A DNA stretch of 64,000 nt from Kiritimatiellia bacterium (GCA_017406465.1 JAFQYM010000036.1:1-64000), one strand, 5' to 3'; positions 7,424-15,453 are shown, counted from the stretch's first letter. Numbers and translations are program-made. Notes: generated by a model not told the origin, from the letters alone.

Positions 7424-8293
7424 TCATGTCCGCAAGCAGACTTCGGACACGAACATCTTCGCCGCCGCCTTTGTCCTTGGGGTGCTAATCGGTGTGGCTA
7501 CCTGCATGGCGTATTCCGCCTCCGAACGGCTGTTGAACCATGTGCAGTGCTTCACAGACGACACCCAAGAGAACCCGACCTTGCTGTACCCCCTCGCAAG
7601 TGCGAACACGCGGGCGGACTCATTGCCTTTCGGCATAACACGGCAAACGACATATCCACAGTCGCCCTTGAGACCTTTTCCCGCATCATCCTGCGCCACG
7701 GCAACTTCTCCGCCGCCGAGCCGCACAACACGAATGGGTGCAAGGGCATCCGCCAAACGCGCCGCCATGCTCTCGCCCTCGTCATCGTCTTGGGACGCGA
7801 AGACGGCGTAGATGCCGACATCGCGGGCAGACAGAAGCGCAGGGCGCATCCCCTCGACAAGAGGCACGTCGGCGGCGGAGCAGACCGCCTCGACGACCAA
7901 GACGATTATGGGCAACTTATCGCCCGTCTTCTCGTCGTACTCGTCAAGACTGCCGACCCCCGCACGGGCAAACAGCCCTTGGCGGCGTTCCATTTCGGGC
8001 GCGAAGAAGCCCATAGCATCCAGCGGCGCGTTGTCCGTCTCTACCTCCGCCTTGACGTTGGGGATGTCCGGCAGCATCTTCAGGATCGTCTGCCGCCCGA
8101 ATGCGCGTATTTCCAGTTCATCCGCAGAGCGTCCAGCCGCCAGCGATTCAAGGAGCGAGCGCAGAGCGCGTAACCGCTCCTTGCGCGAAGCACCCCCAGC
8201 GAGGAGAAGCCCCGCTCCGATTTTCCCGCCGCCGATGTCGATTGCTTCGCCAGCCGCGCCGTTGACAGTTGCCGTCAGTTTCGAGTTGTTCAT
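7424..8293 (-). CDS. FtsK-like protein with degenerate ATPase motifs
   Basis: A 289-residue protein; the start at 8293 is preceded by AAAGGGA. An FtsK-type layout is visible: GAGLLLAGGASRKERL where Walker A (GxTGSGKS) is expected, then ETDNAPLDAM, APEMERRQGLFARAGVGSL, DEYDEKTGDKLPIIVLVVEA at the Walker B place, and ARDVGIYAVFASQ at the sensor strand. The P-loop lysine and Walker B acids are missing. It is thus a second pseudo-ATPase next to the one at 6511-7167. The C-terminus (FARGYSKVGF-like, then a Ser/Cys-containing tail) is specific to this protein. Confidence 0.62.
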   Translation of the reverse strand: MNNSKLTATVNGAAGEAIDIGGGKIGAGLLLAGGASRKERLRALRSLLESLAAGRSADELEIRAFGRQTILKMLPDIPNVKAEVETDNAPLDAMGFFAPEMERRQGLFARAGVGSLDEYDEKTGDKLPIIVLVVEAVCSAADVPLVEGMRPALLSARDVGIYAVFASQDDDEGESMAARLADALAPIRVVRLGGGEVAVAQDDAGKGLKGDCGYVVCRVMPKGNESARVFALARGYSKVGFSWVSSVKHCTWFNSRSEAEYAMQVATPISTPRTKAAAKMFVSEVCLRT

Positions 8294-8319
8294 TGCCTTG
8301 TTCCCTTTCTTGTTTCGTT

Positions 8320-8664
8320 TTAGTCGTTGGTTTTGTAGCCGAGGGCATCTTGCGCATCCCGAAGGTCGCCCCATACCTCCTTGTACGCATCGTCGCGCAC
8401 AGTGCCGTCGTGGGCGGCGTCCTTGAAGTTGGGGTAGTCTATAGCCTCCGCTTCTTCGGCGGCTATCCGCGTCCATTCTGCGCGTGGGAAGTCCATTCGC
8501 CAGCGGTAGTCGCCAGTCGGCGTGGCATGTACGCATGGCTCTACGCCGTGCGCACGGCAAAGCCGCTCAAGGTCGCCTCTGAACCGTGCGCGGACATGTA
8601 TCGTGTCCGGCTTGGAGTTGTGCCGCACCGCGCTGAAGAACCCGTTTCTCACGAATAGCCACAT
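8320..8664 (-). CDS. Conserved small protein of plasmids and integrative elements, function unknown
   Basis: A 114-residue protein starting at 8664 (MWLFVRNGFFSAV), where GGGAG precedes the ATG. Aromatic start, HVRARFRGDLERL, GDYRWR, IDYPNFK and YKEVWGDL recall a small hypothetical protein I associate with plasmids and mobile elements; its role is unknown to me. The longer upstream frame overlaps the previous gene and is rejected. Confidence 0.65.
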   Translation of the reverse strand: MWLFVRNGFFSAVRHNSKPDTIHVRARFRGDLERLCRAHGVEPCVHATPTGDYRWRMDFPRAEWTRIAAEEAEAIDYPNFKDAAHDGTVRDDAYKEVWGDLRDAQDALGYKTND

Positions 8665-8668
8665 GGCG

Positions 8669-8980
8669 TCACGCTCCCTTCCGGCTGTCGCCCTTGCCCG
8701 CGAACCTCTTTGTGAGTTCCCATCCGGGCTTGCGGTCGCGTCCCGCACGGACTGCGGCATCCACACGCGCCCGCCGCGCCGTGTTCACGGCAAGGCGTCT
8801 TGCCGCCCATGCCTCCGCCTTCGGGGTTGCCGTCACCTTGCGGACGGCTTCGTGGACGAGCCGCGCCACGATGACGCTCATCGTCACGTCTTGCTCATCC
8901 GCCAGCGTCATTACTTTCGCCGCGTCGCCGATGTCGCATCTGCTCATCAGCGCGTAGGTCGTCGGTCTTGCCTGTCTCAT
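8669..8980 (-). CDS. Small basic helical protein, possible mobilization accessory
   Basis: A 103-residue protein; start at 8980 with AAAGGAGAAACG before it. It opens with MRQARPTTYALMSRCDIGD and then a helical segment VTMSVIVARLVHEAV, followed by an Arg-rich half. The layout is reminiscent of ribbon-helix-helix MobC-like accessory proteins, but the match is weak. It is the first gene of the Rep operon and follows a long structured leader. Confidence 0.6.
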   Translation of the reverse strand: MRQARPTTYALMSRCDIGDAAKVMTLADEQDVTMSVIVARLVHEAVRKVTATPKAEAWAARRLAVNTARRARVDAAVRAGRDRKPGWELTKRFAGKGDSRKGA

Positions 8981-9197
8981 CGTTTCTCCTTTCGTTTCTC
9001 GTTTTCTTTGTCCGTCCAAAGCACCACGAGTAACGCACCCCTCGGAGAAACTTCAAGCCACCAGTCTTCGTTCAAAACTGGTGGCTCTGGAACCCAGTTT
9101 CCCTTTCGGGCACATCCGCTTTCGCGCTCCACCGTGGCAGTTCCGTCGCTCGGTTGGCATCATCGCTTTCGCAATGAACTCTATGATGTTCTGAACG
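8981..9197 (-). ncRNA. Structured leader RNA of the Rep operon (copy 2 of a two-member family)
   Basis: The expected transcript start (about 9197) gives a 217-nt leader. It begins with CGUUCA (9197-9192), which is complementary to UGAACG (9074-9069) in the loop of a 9-bp hairpin GCCACCAGU/ACUGGUGGC, forming a pseudoknot. Between them lie a GAAA-capped hairpin, the conserved core GCCAACCGAGCG and GCCACGGUGGAG (9158-9127), a CGCGAAAGCG hairpin, a CCCGAAAGGG hairpin and a GGAAC/GUUCC closing helix. The same elements in the same order, with changed but still paired stems, occur at 15306-15173. Confidence 0.7.
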
Positions 9198-9203
9198 TTG
9201 TGT

Positions 9204-9215
9204 ATTATACCAAAT
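9204..9215 (-). promoter_or_regulatory. Extended -10 promoter of the Rep operon
   Basis: TTTGGTATAAT with TATAAT at 9209-9204. The RNA element CGUUCA begins exactly six nt after it, as in the promoter at 15313-15318. Confidence 0.7.
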
Positions 9216-9281
9216 TCGCCGTCCGAAGACAATGGGGGGATGCGCGAAAATCGCGGCAAACACGGGTCGTTGCTACCCGTG

Positions 9282-12200
9282 TCAACCAAGCCACTCCTTC
9301 GACAGCGTGGAGAGTTTCTGCATGAGGGCGCGGGTACGGGAAAGCGCAAGAATGATGGCCTGGTAGTGGTCGATGTCTTCATTCGCGAGCGTGTGTCCTT
9401 TTCTGTCCTTCAGCCACTTCTGCGCGGGCTGGTAGCCGCCGATGAACATCCCCCATGCCTCTTCCGGCACATGGTCGAAATACTGCTCGTCGTTGATGTA
9501 CACCTTGCCGTTGGCAAAGCGCACGTCCTCAACGGCATTGCCCCCGCCCTTGGGGAAGTTGGCGATGCGGTTGCGTTCGCTCGCCGTGGGCTTCGCCTTC
9601 AGCAGATGCGTCTCGCGGAGTTCTCCGCCAATCTTCGCAAGTTTCTTGAACACCGCCGCGTTCGTCGGATAGGGTATGCGCGGGAAATCGACCTTAAGGA
9701 ACTCCCTGTACCGTTCGCGGTATTCGGGCGTGTGCAGAACGGCGTAGATGTAGTCGAAGAGTTCTTCCGGCGACGGCTTGCGCTTCAAGCCGTCAGCAAT
9801 GCGCCCAAACACATCCTTGTCGAAATTCGCCACCTTCTCCACGTTCCCCAGCGTGTCTTGGTAGAGGTAGAGAGGGAAGACATAACCACGCTCTTTCGTA
9901 CGACTTGAAACAAAGCAATCGTCCACAAGGCAATCCGCTACGCCAACAAGATTCCAATCATTCGTTGCAAGATGTTTGCAAACGACAAGTGCAATGTTGT
10001 CATGCTGGTGGATATGCTGCATGACAGGCTTCCTTTGCCGCCACACCGTCTTTGGAGTAAAGCATACCCATCTATCATCAAATGGACGATATGAATAGCG
10101 GACTATGTTACTACTGGAATCTATCGGCAAGTTGCCCAAGACAAAAGAAGCATAGTTTTTCCCAAGACCATACTTCGCCTTGAGTTCTGCCTCTTTGTAA
10201 CCCTTGCCATTGATGTCGCTTATACGTTCCTTGAGTTCATCTTGCGTATGTGCAACTGCGAAGGAATCCCCCATCGTCAGAACTGCGGTACTGTTAATCG
10301 GTAACAATGCGTCAATGCCGAATCCCGATTGGTACTGGTCGCTCCCCGCTTCATTCTGCGGCACAAGCAAATAGTATGGTGCGGTCGGCGTAACAGTAGC
10401 GAACCCCACAGTCGCAAGCGACTTGCTTTCGAGGTATGCGAACTTGTCCTTGCGCGTCCCCCACAGGTCGGCATAGTGGACTTTTGCGAGTTCACCTTTT
10501 TTCTTCTTGCCTGTCTTGACGAATATGTTTATTGCCGTGCCTACGGTGATTGAAAACACGTTCTCGTCCTTGCTGCCATTGGGGGCTTTCTCGTGCTTCA
10601 TGGAGTTGCCGTGAAGGTTCAGCACGTAGATTTCGTCGAAGCAGTCGAGAAGTTGCCACCGCATACCCCTAAACGTCGGGTTGTCGAGAAGCCCGTGGTT
10701 GTTGATGTAGGCGAGTACACCTTCTCCCCTGCGCTCCACGTAGTCCTGTGCAAGGCGAATGAACTTCACGTAGTCGTCGTTCAGCCAGTGCTTGCGCTCC
10801 TTCAGCTTCTCCTTCCCGCCCGGTTCCGTCTTGTAGTCCGCCACGAGGTCGGAAATCCACTTGCCGTTGTTCTGCGAGATGCCGCTGTAGGGCGGGTTGC
10901 CCATGACGACCATCACGGGGCAGTCGCGCTTGACGGCGTTCGCAGCGTTCGCCTCCGCGCCGAGGAGGATGTCGAAGAGCGTACCGCTCAAGTCCTTCGC
11001 CTTTTCAAGCGAATTGGTGAGAAAGATGTTGAAGCGTTTGTCTGTGTTGTGTTCATAGCCGGTGTCGGCGAGAACGCGGTCGAGCTTGATGTGCGCCATC
11101 GTGTAGGGGGCCATCAGAAGTTCAAAGCCGTTGAGACGCGGAATAAGGTTTTCAGCGACGTAGCCGGGCCACTTGCCTTTGTTGGCGAGGAACTTGCCGT
11201 AGATGCGGTTGATACACTCCGCTAGGAACGTCCCCGTTCCTGTCGCAGGGTCGAGAACCTGGACTTTCGGCACGGTCTTTTTGACCTTCTTCGTCAGGGA
11301 CTTTCCCGTGTCGCAGTTTTCCGTCACTTCAATCTGCACCATGTCGCGGCTGGCTATGCCGTCCGCGATGCCGAATTGTTTCACAAGGATGTCGTCGACG
11401 GCGCGGACGATGAAGCGCACCACGGGAAGCGGAGTGTACCATACGCCTCTATCCTTGCGCAGGCCCGCATCGTAGGCGTTGAGGAAGTCCTCGTAGAAGT
11501 GAATCATCGGGTCGCTGCGCTTTTTGGACTTTCCGTAGTCCTTCATGATGCCGCGCACGTCGGCGGCGGCGAAGAGACGAACGATGTCATCGACGGGCCA
11601 CTTGATTTCGTCCTCGATGTCGGAATTGATGTGGTTGAAGAGTTTGCGCAGGAATGGATTGGATTTCGGGATAAGACGCGCCGCCTCTTCGCGCGAGAAG
11701 TCCTCCGGCATGTCGTCGTGGAGACGTGCGGCGAACATTCCGTATGTGAGCGTCTGCGCGTAGATGTCGGAGAACTCGTCCGCGTTGGTGTCGGGCATGA
11801 GTACGCGCTTGAAACCCTCCATCAGTTCCCAGAGCGTCGAACCTTTGGCATTGCCGCTCGAAAGGAACTTCTGCGCGGCGACCTGAAGAAGCCGCGCCTT
11901 CGCCGCCATGAACTGCGCGAGCTGGGTCGGGGAGGTGATGGTCTGCGGCTCGGCATCGCCGAGGCGTTCGACAAGCGCGACGAACTTGCCGAAGTTCTCG
12001 GAAAGCGGGCGGATGCCGTCGCCAACCACCTCGCCGATGCGCACAGAATCGACGAATGCGCCGTTCTCGTAGAAATGGAAGTCGAGGAAGTCGGTGAATG
12101 CTATCGTCTGGTACGCCGCCTTGTAGCGGTCAAACTGCTCCTTGTAGCCGGAATCCTTCTTGCCGGCGAGGTCTCCCGCTCCAATCTTCTTCGTTTCGAC

Positions 12201-12458
12201 GATTGCGATTAGGAGACCGCCGTCAGGATCGGTCGTTATGGTGTAGTCGGGCTTGTTGCGCTCCATCGGCTTCGGCTCGTTCGTGACGCCGCGATTGGGT
12301 AGCAATGCCCGCAGAAGCGGCGAAAGCGCGTCGCGGTAGGACACTTCCGTTGCCTTACCCGTCCTGTACATCCTGTCCACGGCTTCAATGTATGCCACAC
12401 ACGCCGCTTCCTCTTTCGTCACGGAAGCGGACTTCTGAACAGTCTTTTTCGTCTTCAC
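9282..12458 (-). CDS. Type ISP/IIG-like restriction-modification enzyme
   Basis: A 1,058-residue single-chain enzyme. The N-terminal part carries a nuclease-like segment (KPDYTITTDPDGGLLIAIVE, then TKK near residues 70-92). The middle is an N6-adenine methyltransferase with motif I VLDPATGTGTF (D403) and motif IV NPPY (521-524). The C-terminal third matches the type ISP specificity domain. No helicase motifs are seen between nuclease and methyltransferase. It would methylate host DNA and cut unmethylated invading DNA. The start is GTG at 12458; its AGAGG ribosome binding site lies in a helix of the leader. Divergent from the AlbA_2 gene. Confidence 0.85.
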   Translation of the reverse strand: MKTKKTVQKSASVTKEEAACVAYIEAVDRMYRTGKATEVSYRDALSPLLRALLPNRGVTNEPKPMERNKPDYTITTDPDGGLLIAIVETKKIGAGDLAGKKDSGYKEQFDRYKAAYQTIAFTDFLDFHFYENGAFVDSVRIGEVVGDGIRPLSENFGKFVALVERLGDAEPQTITSPTQLAQFMAAKARLLQVAAQKFLSSGNAKGSTLWELMEGFKRVLMPDTNADEFSDIYAQTLTYGMFAARLHDDMPEDFSREEAARLIPKSNPFLRKLFNHINSDIEDEIKWPVDDIVRLFAAADVRGIMKDYGKSKKRSDPMIHFYEDFLNAYDAGLRKDRGVWYTPLPVVRFIVRAVDDILVKQFGIADGIASRDMVQIEVTENCDTGKSLTKKVKKTVPKVQVLDPATGTGTFLAECINRIYGKFLANKGKWPGYVAENLIPRLNGFELLMAPYTMAHIKLDRVLADTGYEHNTDKRFNIFLTNSLEKAKDLSGTLFDILLGAEANAANAVKRDCPVMVVMGNPPYSGISQNNGKWISDLVADYKTEPGGKEKLKERKHWLNDDYVKFIRLAQDYVERRGEGVLAYINNHGLLDNPTFRGMRWQLLDCFDEIYVLNLHGNSMKHEKAPNGSKDENVFSITVGTAINIFVKTGKKKKGELAKVHYADLWGTRKDKFAYLESKSLATVGFATVTPTAPYYLLVPQNEAGSDQYQSGFGIDALLPINSTAVLTMGDSFAVAHTQDELKERISDINGKGYKEAELKAKYGLGKNYASFVLGNLPIDSSSNIVRYSYRPFDDRWVCFTPKTVWRQRKPVMQHIHQHDNIALVVCKHLATNDWNLVGVADCLVDDCFVSSRTKERGYVFPLYLYQDTLGNVEKVANFDKDVFGRIADGLKRKPSPEELFDYIYAVLHTPEYRERYREFLKVDFPRIPYPTNAAVFKKLAKIGGELRETHLLKAKPTASERNRIANFPKGGGNAVEDVRFANGKVYINDEQYFDHVPEEAWGMFIGGYQPAQKWLKDRKGHTLANEDIDHYQAIILALSRTRALMQKLSTLSKEWLG

Positions 12459-12695
12459 AATAAGGGCCTCTCTTCTTGTGCTCTACTGAGGCCGTAGGAT
12501 TGCCTTTGAAGACACTCGAAGAGAGGCCACGCTTGCGCGTGAACCTCGCAACGAGTCGCCTTCGTGAAGTTTCCTACGTTTCAGTAGAACGACTTTGTTG
12601 CAGTTCCCTGCAAATTTGCGCCGCCGCGAACTTGCGTCCGCCTTGGCTATGTCCTTCACCCCGCCTTACACCGCAGTGCAAATTGAGGCGAATTG
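12459..12695 (-). ncRNA. Pseudoknotted leader RNA that can bury the restriction gene's ribosome binding site
   Basis: Expected 237-nt leader. Helix P1 pairs CUACUGA (12587-12581) with UCAGUAG (12489-12483). P2 pairs CGUAGGA (12578-12572) with UCCUACG (12499-12493). P3 pairs GGCCUCUCUUC (12528-12518) with GAAGAGAGGCC (12475-12465), an 11-bp perfect helix that contains the AGAGG ribosome binding site and crosses P1/P2, giving a pseudoknot. Small hairpins (CUUCACGAAG, CUCGUUGCGAG, CACGCGCAAGCGUG) fill the interior. The complementarity is direct observation; a regulatory role is inference. Confidence 0.65.
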
Positions 12696-12701
12696 GCGTA
12701 T

Positions 12702-12747
12702 ATTATACCATTTATCCGCCTCCAGCGGGTGAAAAATATGGTATAAT
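12702..12747. promoter_or_regulatory. Divergent promoters with a palindromic centre
   Basis: Minus-strand ATGGTATAAT (TATAAT 12707-12702) drives the restriction gene leader, and plus-strand ATGGTATAAT (TATAAT 12742-12747) drives the AlbA_2 gene. The two are mirror images around CCGC-CTCCA-GCGG near 12717-12729, which looks like a shared operator. The plus-strand start codon lies 9 nt after TATAAT. Confidence 0.65.
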
Positions 12748-12756
12748 AAGTGCCAA

Positions 12757-14163
12757 ATGACCGAAACCGACAGAATAGAGTACAAGCGGGAACTTTCGCC
12801 CGACATCGACCTTGAAGAGGAAGCGGTCGCGTTTCTCAATAGGCGCGAAGGCGGCATTCTCTACATCGGCATCGACAAGGCGGGCAATCCTGTCGGCGTG
12901 AAGGACATCGACGGCGACATCCTCAAAATCAAGGACAGACTGCGCAACAACATCCTTCCGTCTGCAATGGGGCTGTTCGATGTGACGGCGGATGTTATAG
13001 GCGGCGCGAAAGTCATCAAAGTGTTCTTCGCGGGCGGAAGCGAAAAGCCATACTACCTCAAACGTTATGGCATGACTCCGAAAGGCTGTTTCATCCGTGT
13101 GGGTACGGCTTGCGAGCCGATGCCGGAGGCGATGATTGAAGACCTGTTCGCAAGGCGTGTGCGCAACTCCATCGGGCGCATCCGTTCCGTCCGCCAAGAC
13201 CTCACCTTCGAGCAGTTGCGCATCTACTACCAAGAACACGGCTTCAAACTCAACGACAATTTTGCGCGGACGCTGGAGCTGCTGACGGACGACGGTGCAT
13301 ACAACTACGCCGCGTATCTGCTTGCCGACGAAAACGCGAACTCAATCAAGGTTGCGAAGTATGCGGGGCGCGACCGTGTGGAACTTGTCGCCAATAACGA
13401 ATACGGCATGACATCACTCGTCACCGCCACAAAGCGCGTAATCGAGCGGCTGAAGGTAGAGAACACCGTGCGGACGCGCAAGACCGCCTTGGAGCGCATC
13501 GACACGCCGCTGTGGGACGAACGCGCCGTGCGCGAAGCCGTCATAAACGCCATCGTCCATAACGACTACACTCGCGAAGTGCCGCCCAAGGTCGAACTCT
13601 TCTCCGACCATCTGGAGATAACATCGTTCGGACGCTTGCCGGAAGGTCTGACAAAGGATGACTTCTTCGCGGGTGTCTCAATTCCGCGCAATAAGGAATT
13701 GATGCGCATCTTCCGCGACCTTGAACTCGTCGAATCGCTCGGTTCCGGCATGGGCTACATCATGCAGAAGTACGGGCGCGACAACTTCATTTTCCTCGAT
13801 AACTTCATCCGCATGACCGTCCCCTACATCACCAAGGACAGGGAGGGTCTGGTGGTGGAAGCCGAACAAGCGACACCCCAAGTAACACCCCCAGTAGGCG
13901 TCAACCCTACAAGCAACCCTACAAGTAGCCTACAAGTAACCCTACAAGTAAATCGGCTTATTTCCATAATCAAGGGTGATATGCCACGGTCTGCAATAAT
14001 GGACGCATTGTCTCTTAAGGACAGGGTGACATTCACCGAAGATTACCTTCGCCCAGCCATGCGGCTTGGGCTAATTGAACTGACACAGCCTGATTCTCCG
14101 CGTTCGCCCACGCAGAAGTATCGTCTTACTGCAAAGGGCATGGCGGCTCTGGAAAAAGCATAG
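12757..14163 (+). CDS. Schlafen AlbA_2 / RecG-like regulator
   Basis: A 468-residue protein. Residues 5-115 match the AlbA_2 (Schlafen-like) domain (RIEYKREL, then GGILYIGIDKAGNPVGV). Residues about 255-350 match the HATPase_c_4 part often labelled RecG-like (REAVINAIVHNDYT, SLGSGMGYI). A Thr/Pro/Val-rich linker with repeated TPQVT and NPTS words leads to a C-terminal winged-helix (residues 395-468). Such proteins are common in mobile elements and act as regulators or stress/defence factors; substrate unknown. The start lies 9 nt after TATAAT, so the mRNA should be leaderless. Confidence 0.8.
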   Translation: MTETDRIEYKRELSPDIDLEEEAVAFLNRREGGILYIGIDKAGNPVGVKDIDGDILKIKDRLRNNILPSAMGLFDVTADVIGGAKVIKVFFAGGSEKPYYLKRYGMTPKGCFIRVGTACEPMPEAMIEDLFARRVRNSIGRIRSVRQDLTFEQLRIYYQEHGFKLNDNFARTLELLTDDGAYNYAAYLLADENANSIKVAKYAGRDRVELVANNEYGMTSLVTATKRVIERLKVENTVRTRKTALERIDTPLWDERAVREAVINAIVHNDYTREVPPKVELFSDHLEITSFGRLPEGLTKDDFFAGVSIPRNKELMRIFRDLELVESLGSGMGYIMQKYGRDNFIFLDNFIRMTVPYITKDREGLVVEAEQATPQVTPPVGVNPTSNPTSSLQVTLQVNRLISIIKGDMPRSAIMDALSLKDRVTFTEDYLRPAMRLGLIELTQPDSPRSPTQKYRLTAKGMAALEKA

Positions 14164-14164
14164 C

Positions 14165-15109
14165 CTATTCTTCTATCGGGTTGCCGCTAATATCCTTGTG
14201 CTGGTAGTGCCGACGCGCCATTGCAACGGGCATACCACGGGCATAAGAGTGAATATGCTTGATGATGTAATCCCAATCGGCATCTTGCATCTTGGTGAAG
14301 ATTTCAGGTTGCGTCATCTTACGCCCATCCTGTTCTGCGGGCGGCTCGTCCTTGCCGATAAACTCGACCCAGCGAACATTCTCGTAGTACCGCTTTGCCA
14401 AATCGGGGGCGGCGGCATAGATTGCGTCAGAGACCCATACGCCTTTCCAACAGGATGTATTCTTTGCCAGCGACGCTTCCCATTTGTGATATGCCTCCAT
14501 CGGAAACCATTTTCCGGTCTCACGTTTATAACAAGTTCCACACGCGGCTTTGCTGGTGATGGTGCCGCAACGATGCATAAGCTTAAACCACTCTTCATCC
14601 GTTCTCGCGGCAAGTTTCCTGTCGCGTTCGCTCATTGCTTCCATGCCATCATCCTTGTCCTTGCCTTTCTTCAAGTCCATCCGCGCCTTCCAGATGTTCT
14701 TGAAATGTTCCTTCGCCGATTCGTTGCTTTCGTTTACAATGAGGTATTCGAGCGAATCGAAGTCCATTGCATCCTCGATTGCCTTGCGGATGGCACGATA
14801 TTCAAGCATCGGGAAGTTGGGTCTCTCGTGGTTCTCAGAGAAGTAGAAATTCAAGGAAAGGCGTAGACGCGCCCCCGTAGGAGCTTCCATGAAGAGGTCA
14901 CGCCAGTATTCGTTGCCGCCGTTCCATGTGACGTTTCCGCTCTCGTCGGCGGTGGGCTTGCCGATGAACGCTTCAAGAGCGGCAAGCATTTCGGCTTCCG
15001 TGATATGTTTTCGCCCGTCGTCGTCGCCTCTTGCCGCAGATTTCGCATCAAGCAACTTCTTGTAAATGCTCTGCGCCACGCATTCATCCATATTTTCTTT
15101 CGGCATCAT
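14165..15109 (-). CDS. Element protein of unknown function with a Cys cluster
   Basis: About 314 residues. The start is placed at 15109 (or the next ATG at 15106) after GGACAGGACGACC; the longer frame would run into the structured leader. It is a soluble, charged protein. A segment near residues 180-200 (HRCGTITSKAACGTCYKR) holds three cysteines and one histidine that could bind zinc. It lies convergent with, and one base from, the AlbA_2 gene. I do not recognise the family. Its leader RNA is related to that of the Rep operon, which hints at common control. Confidence 0.65.
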   Translation of the reverse strand: MMPKENMDECVAQSIYKKLLDAKSAARGDDDGRKHITEAEMLAALEAFIGKPTADESGNVTWNGGNEYWRDLFMEAPTGARLRLSLNFYFSENHERPNFPMLEYRAIRKAIEDAMDFDSLEYLIVNESNESAKEHFKNIWKARMDLKKGKDKDDGMEAMSERDRKLAARTDEEWFKLMHRCGTITSKAACGTCYKRETGKWFPMEAYHKWEASLAKNTSCWKGVWVSDAIYAAAPDLAKRYYENVRWVEFIGKDEPPAEQDGRKMTQPEIFTKMQDADWDYIIKHIHSYARGMPVAMARRHYQHKDISGNPIEE

Positions 15110-15306
15110 GGTCGTCCTGTCCGTGCAAGCGCATCGGGAGGACTCCATGTCCCGCAATCGCGAAGCCGCCGTCGTTCAGGACGTGCGGCTTCTCGGAACG
15201 ATGTTTCCCCGCAAGGGGCGCATCTCGGCATCTTGCCGACTCCACCGTGGCGTTCCGCTCGGTTGGCACTCCCGCACAGGGCGGAAGTTTCCTGATGTCT
15301 TGAACG
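15110..15306 (-). ncRNA. Structured leader RNA (copy 1 of a two-member family)
   Basis: The transcript should start near 15306 with CGUUCA (15306-15301), complementary to UGAACG (15178-15173) inside the loop of a GAAGCCG/CGGCUUC hairpin. In order between them: an 8-bp hairpin ACUUCCGC/GCGGGAGU, the core GCCAACCGAGCGGAAC then GCCACGGUGGAG (15267-15240), an UCGGC/GCCGA hairpin, a CCCCUUGCGGGG hairpin within GAUG/CAUC, and GUUCC closing on GGAAC. The order and unpaired core match 9197-9069, while the stems differ in sequence. Confidence 0.7.
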
Positions 15307-15312
15307 GCGGAC

Positions 15313-15318
15313 ATTATA
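15313..15318 (-). promoter_or_regulatory. -10 element for the leader and the unknown gene
   Basis: TATAAT at 15318-15313, six nt before CGUUCA of the leader, the same spacing as at 9204-9209. Confidence 0.6.
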
Positions 15319-15390
15319 CACTTTCCGCGATCCTGATTCCATTGCGAACATAGGTAGTAGCGACCAGATAGAGCCTTTTGTGTCACATAG

Positions 15391-15453
15391 TTGACCGTTC
15401 GGCAATGTGTGTCGCCGTAGATGGTCTGCGAGCGAAAACAAAGGAACTGACAC
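15391..15453 (+). promoter_or_regulatory. Promoter/leader box shared with the first HTH_17 gene
   Basis: TTGACCGTTCGGCA at 15391-15404, 63 bp before the start codon, repeats the box at 3752. AAAGGAACTGACAC precedes the ATG. Confidence 0.55.

Noticed and set aside
9061-9197. Cobalamin or glutamine riboswitch
   Set aside because: Words such as GCCAC and CGUUCA recall these classes, but their order and partners do not fit the consensus structures.
9282-12458. BREX PglX or a full type ISP enzyme with helicase
   Set aside because: NPPY and motif I are present, but no helicase motifs lie between nuclease and methyltransferase and no other BREX genes are nearby.
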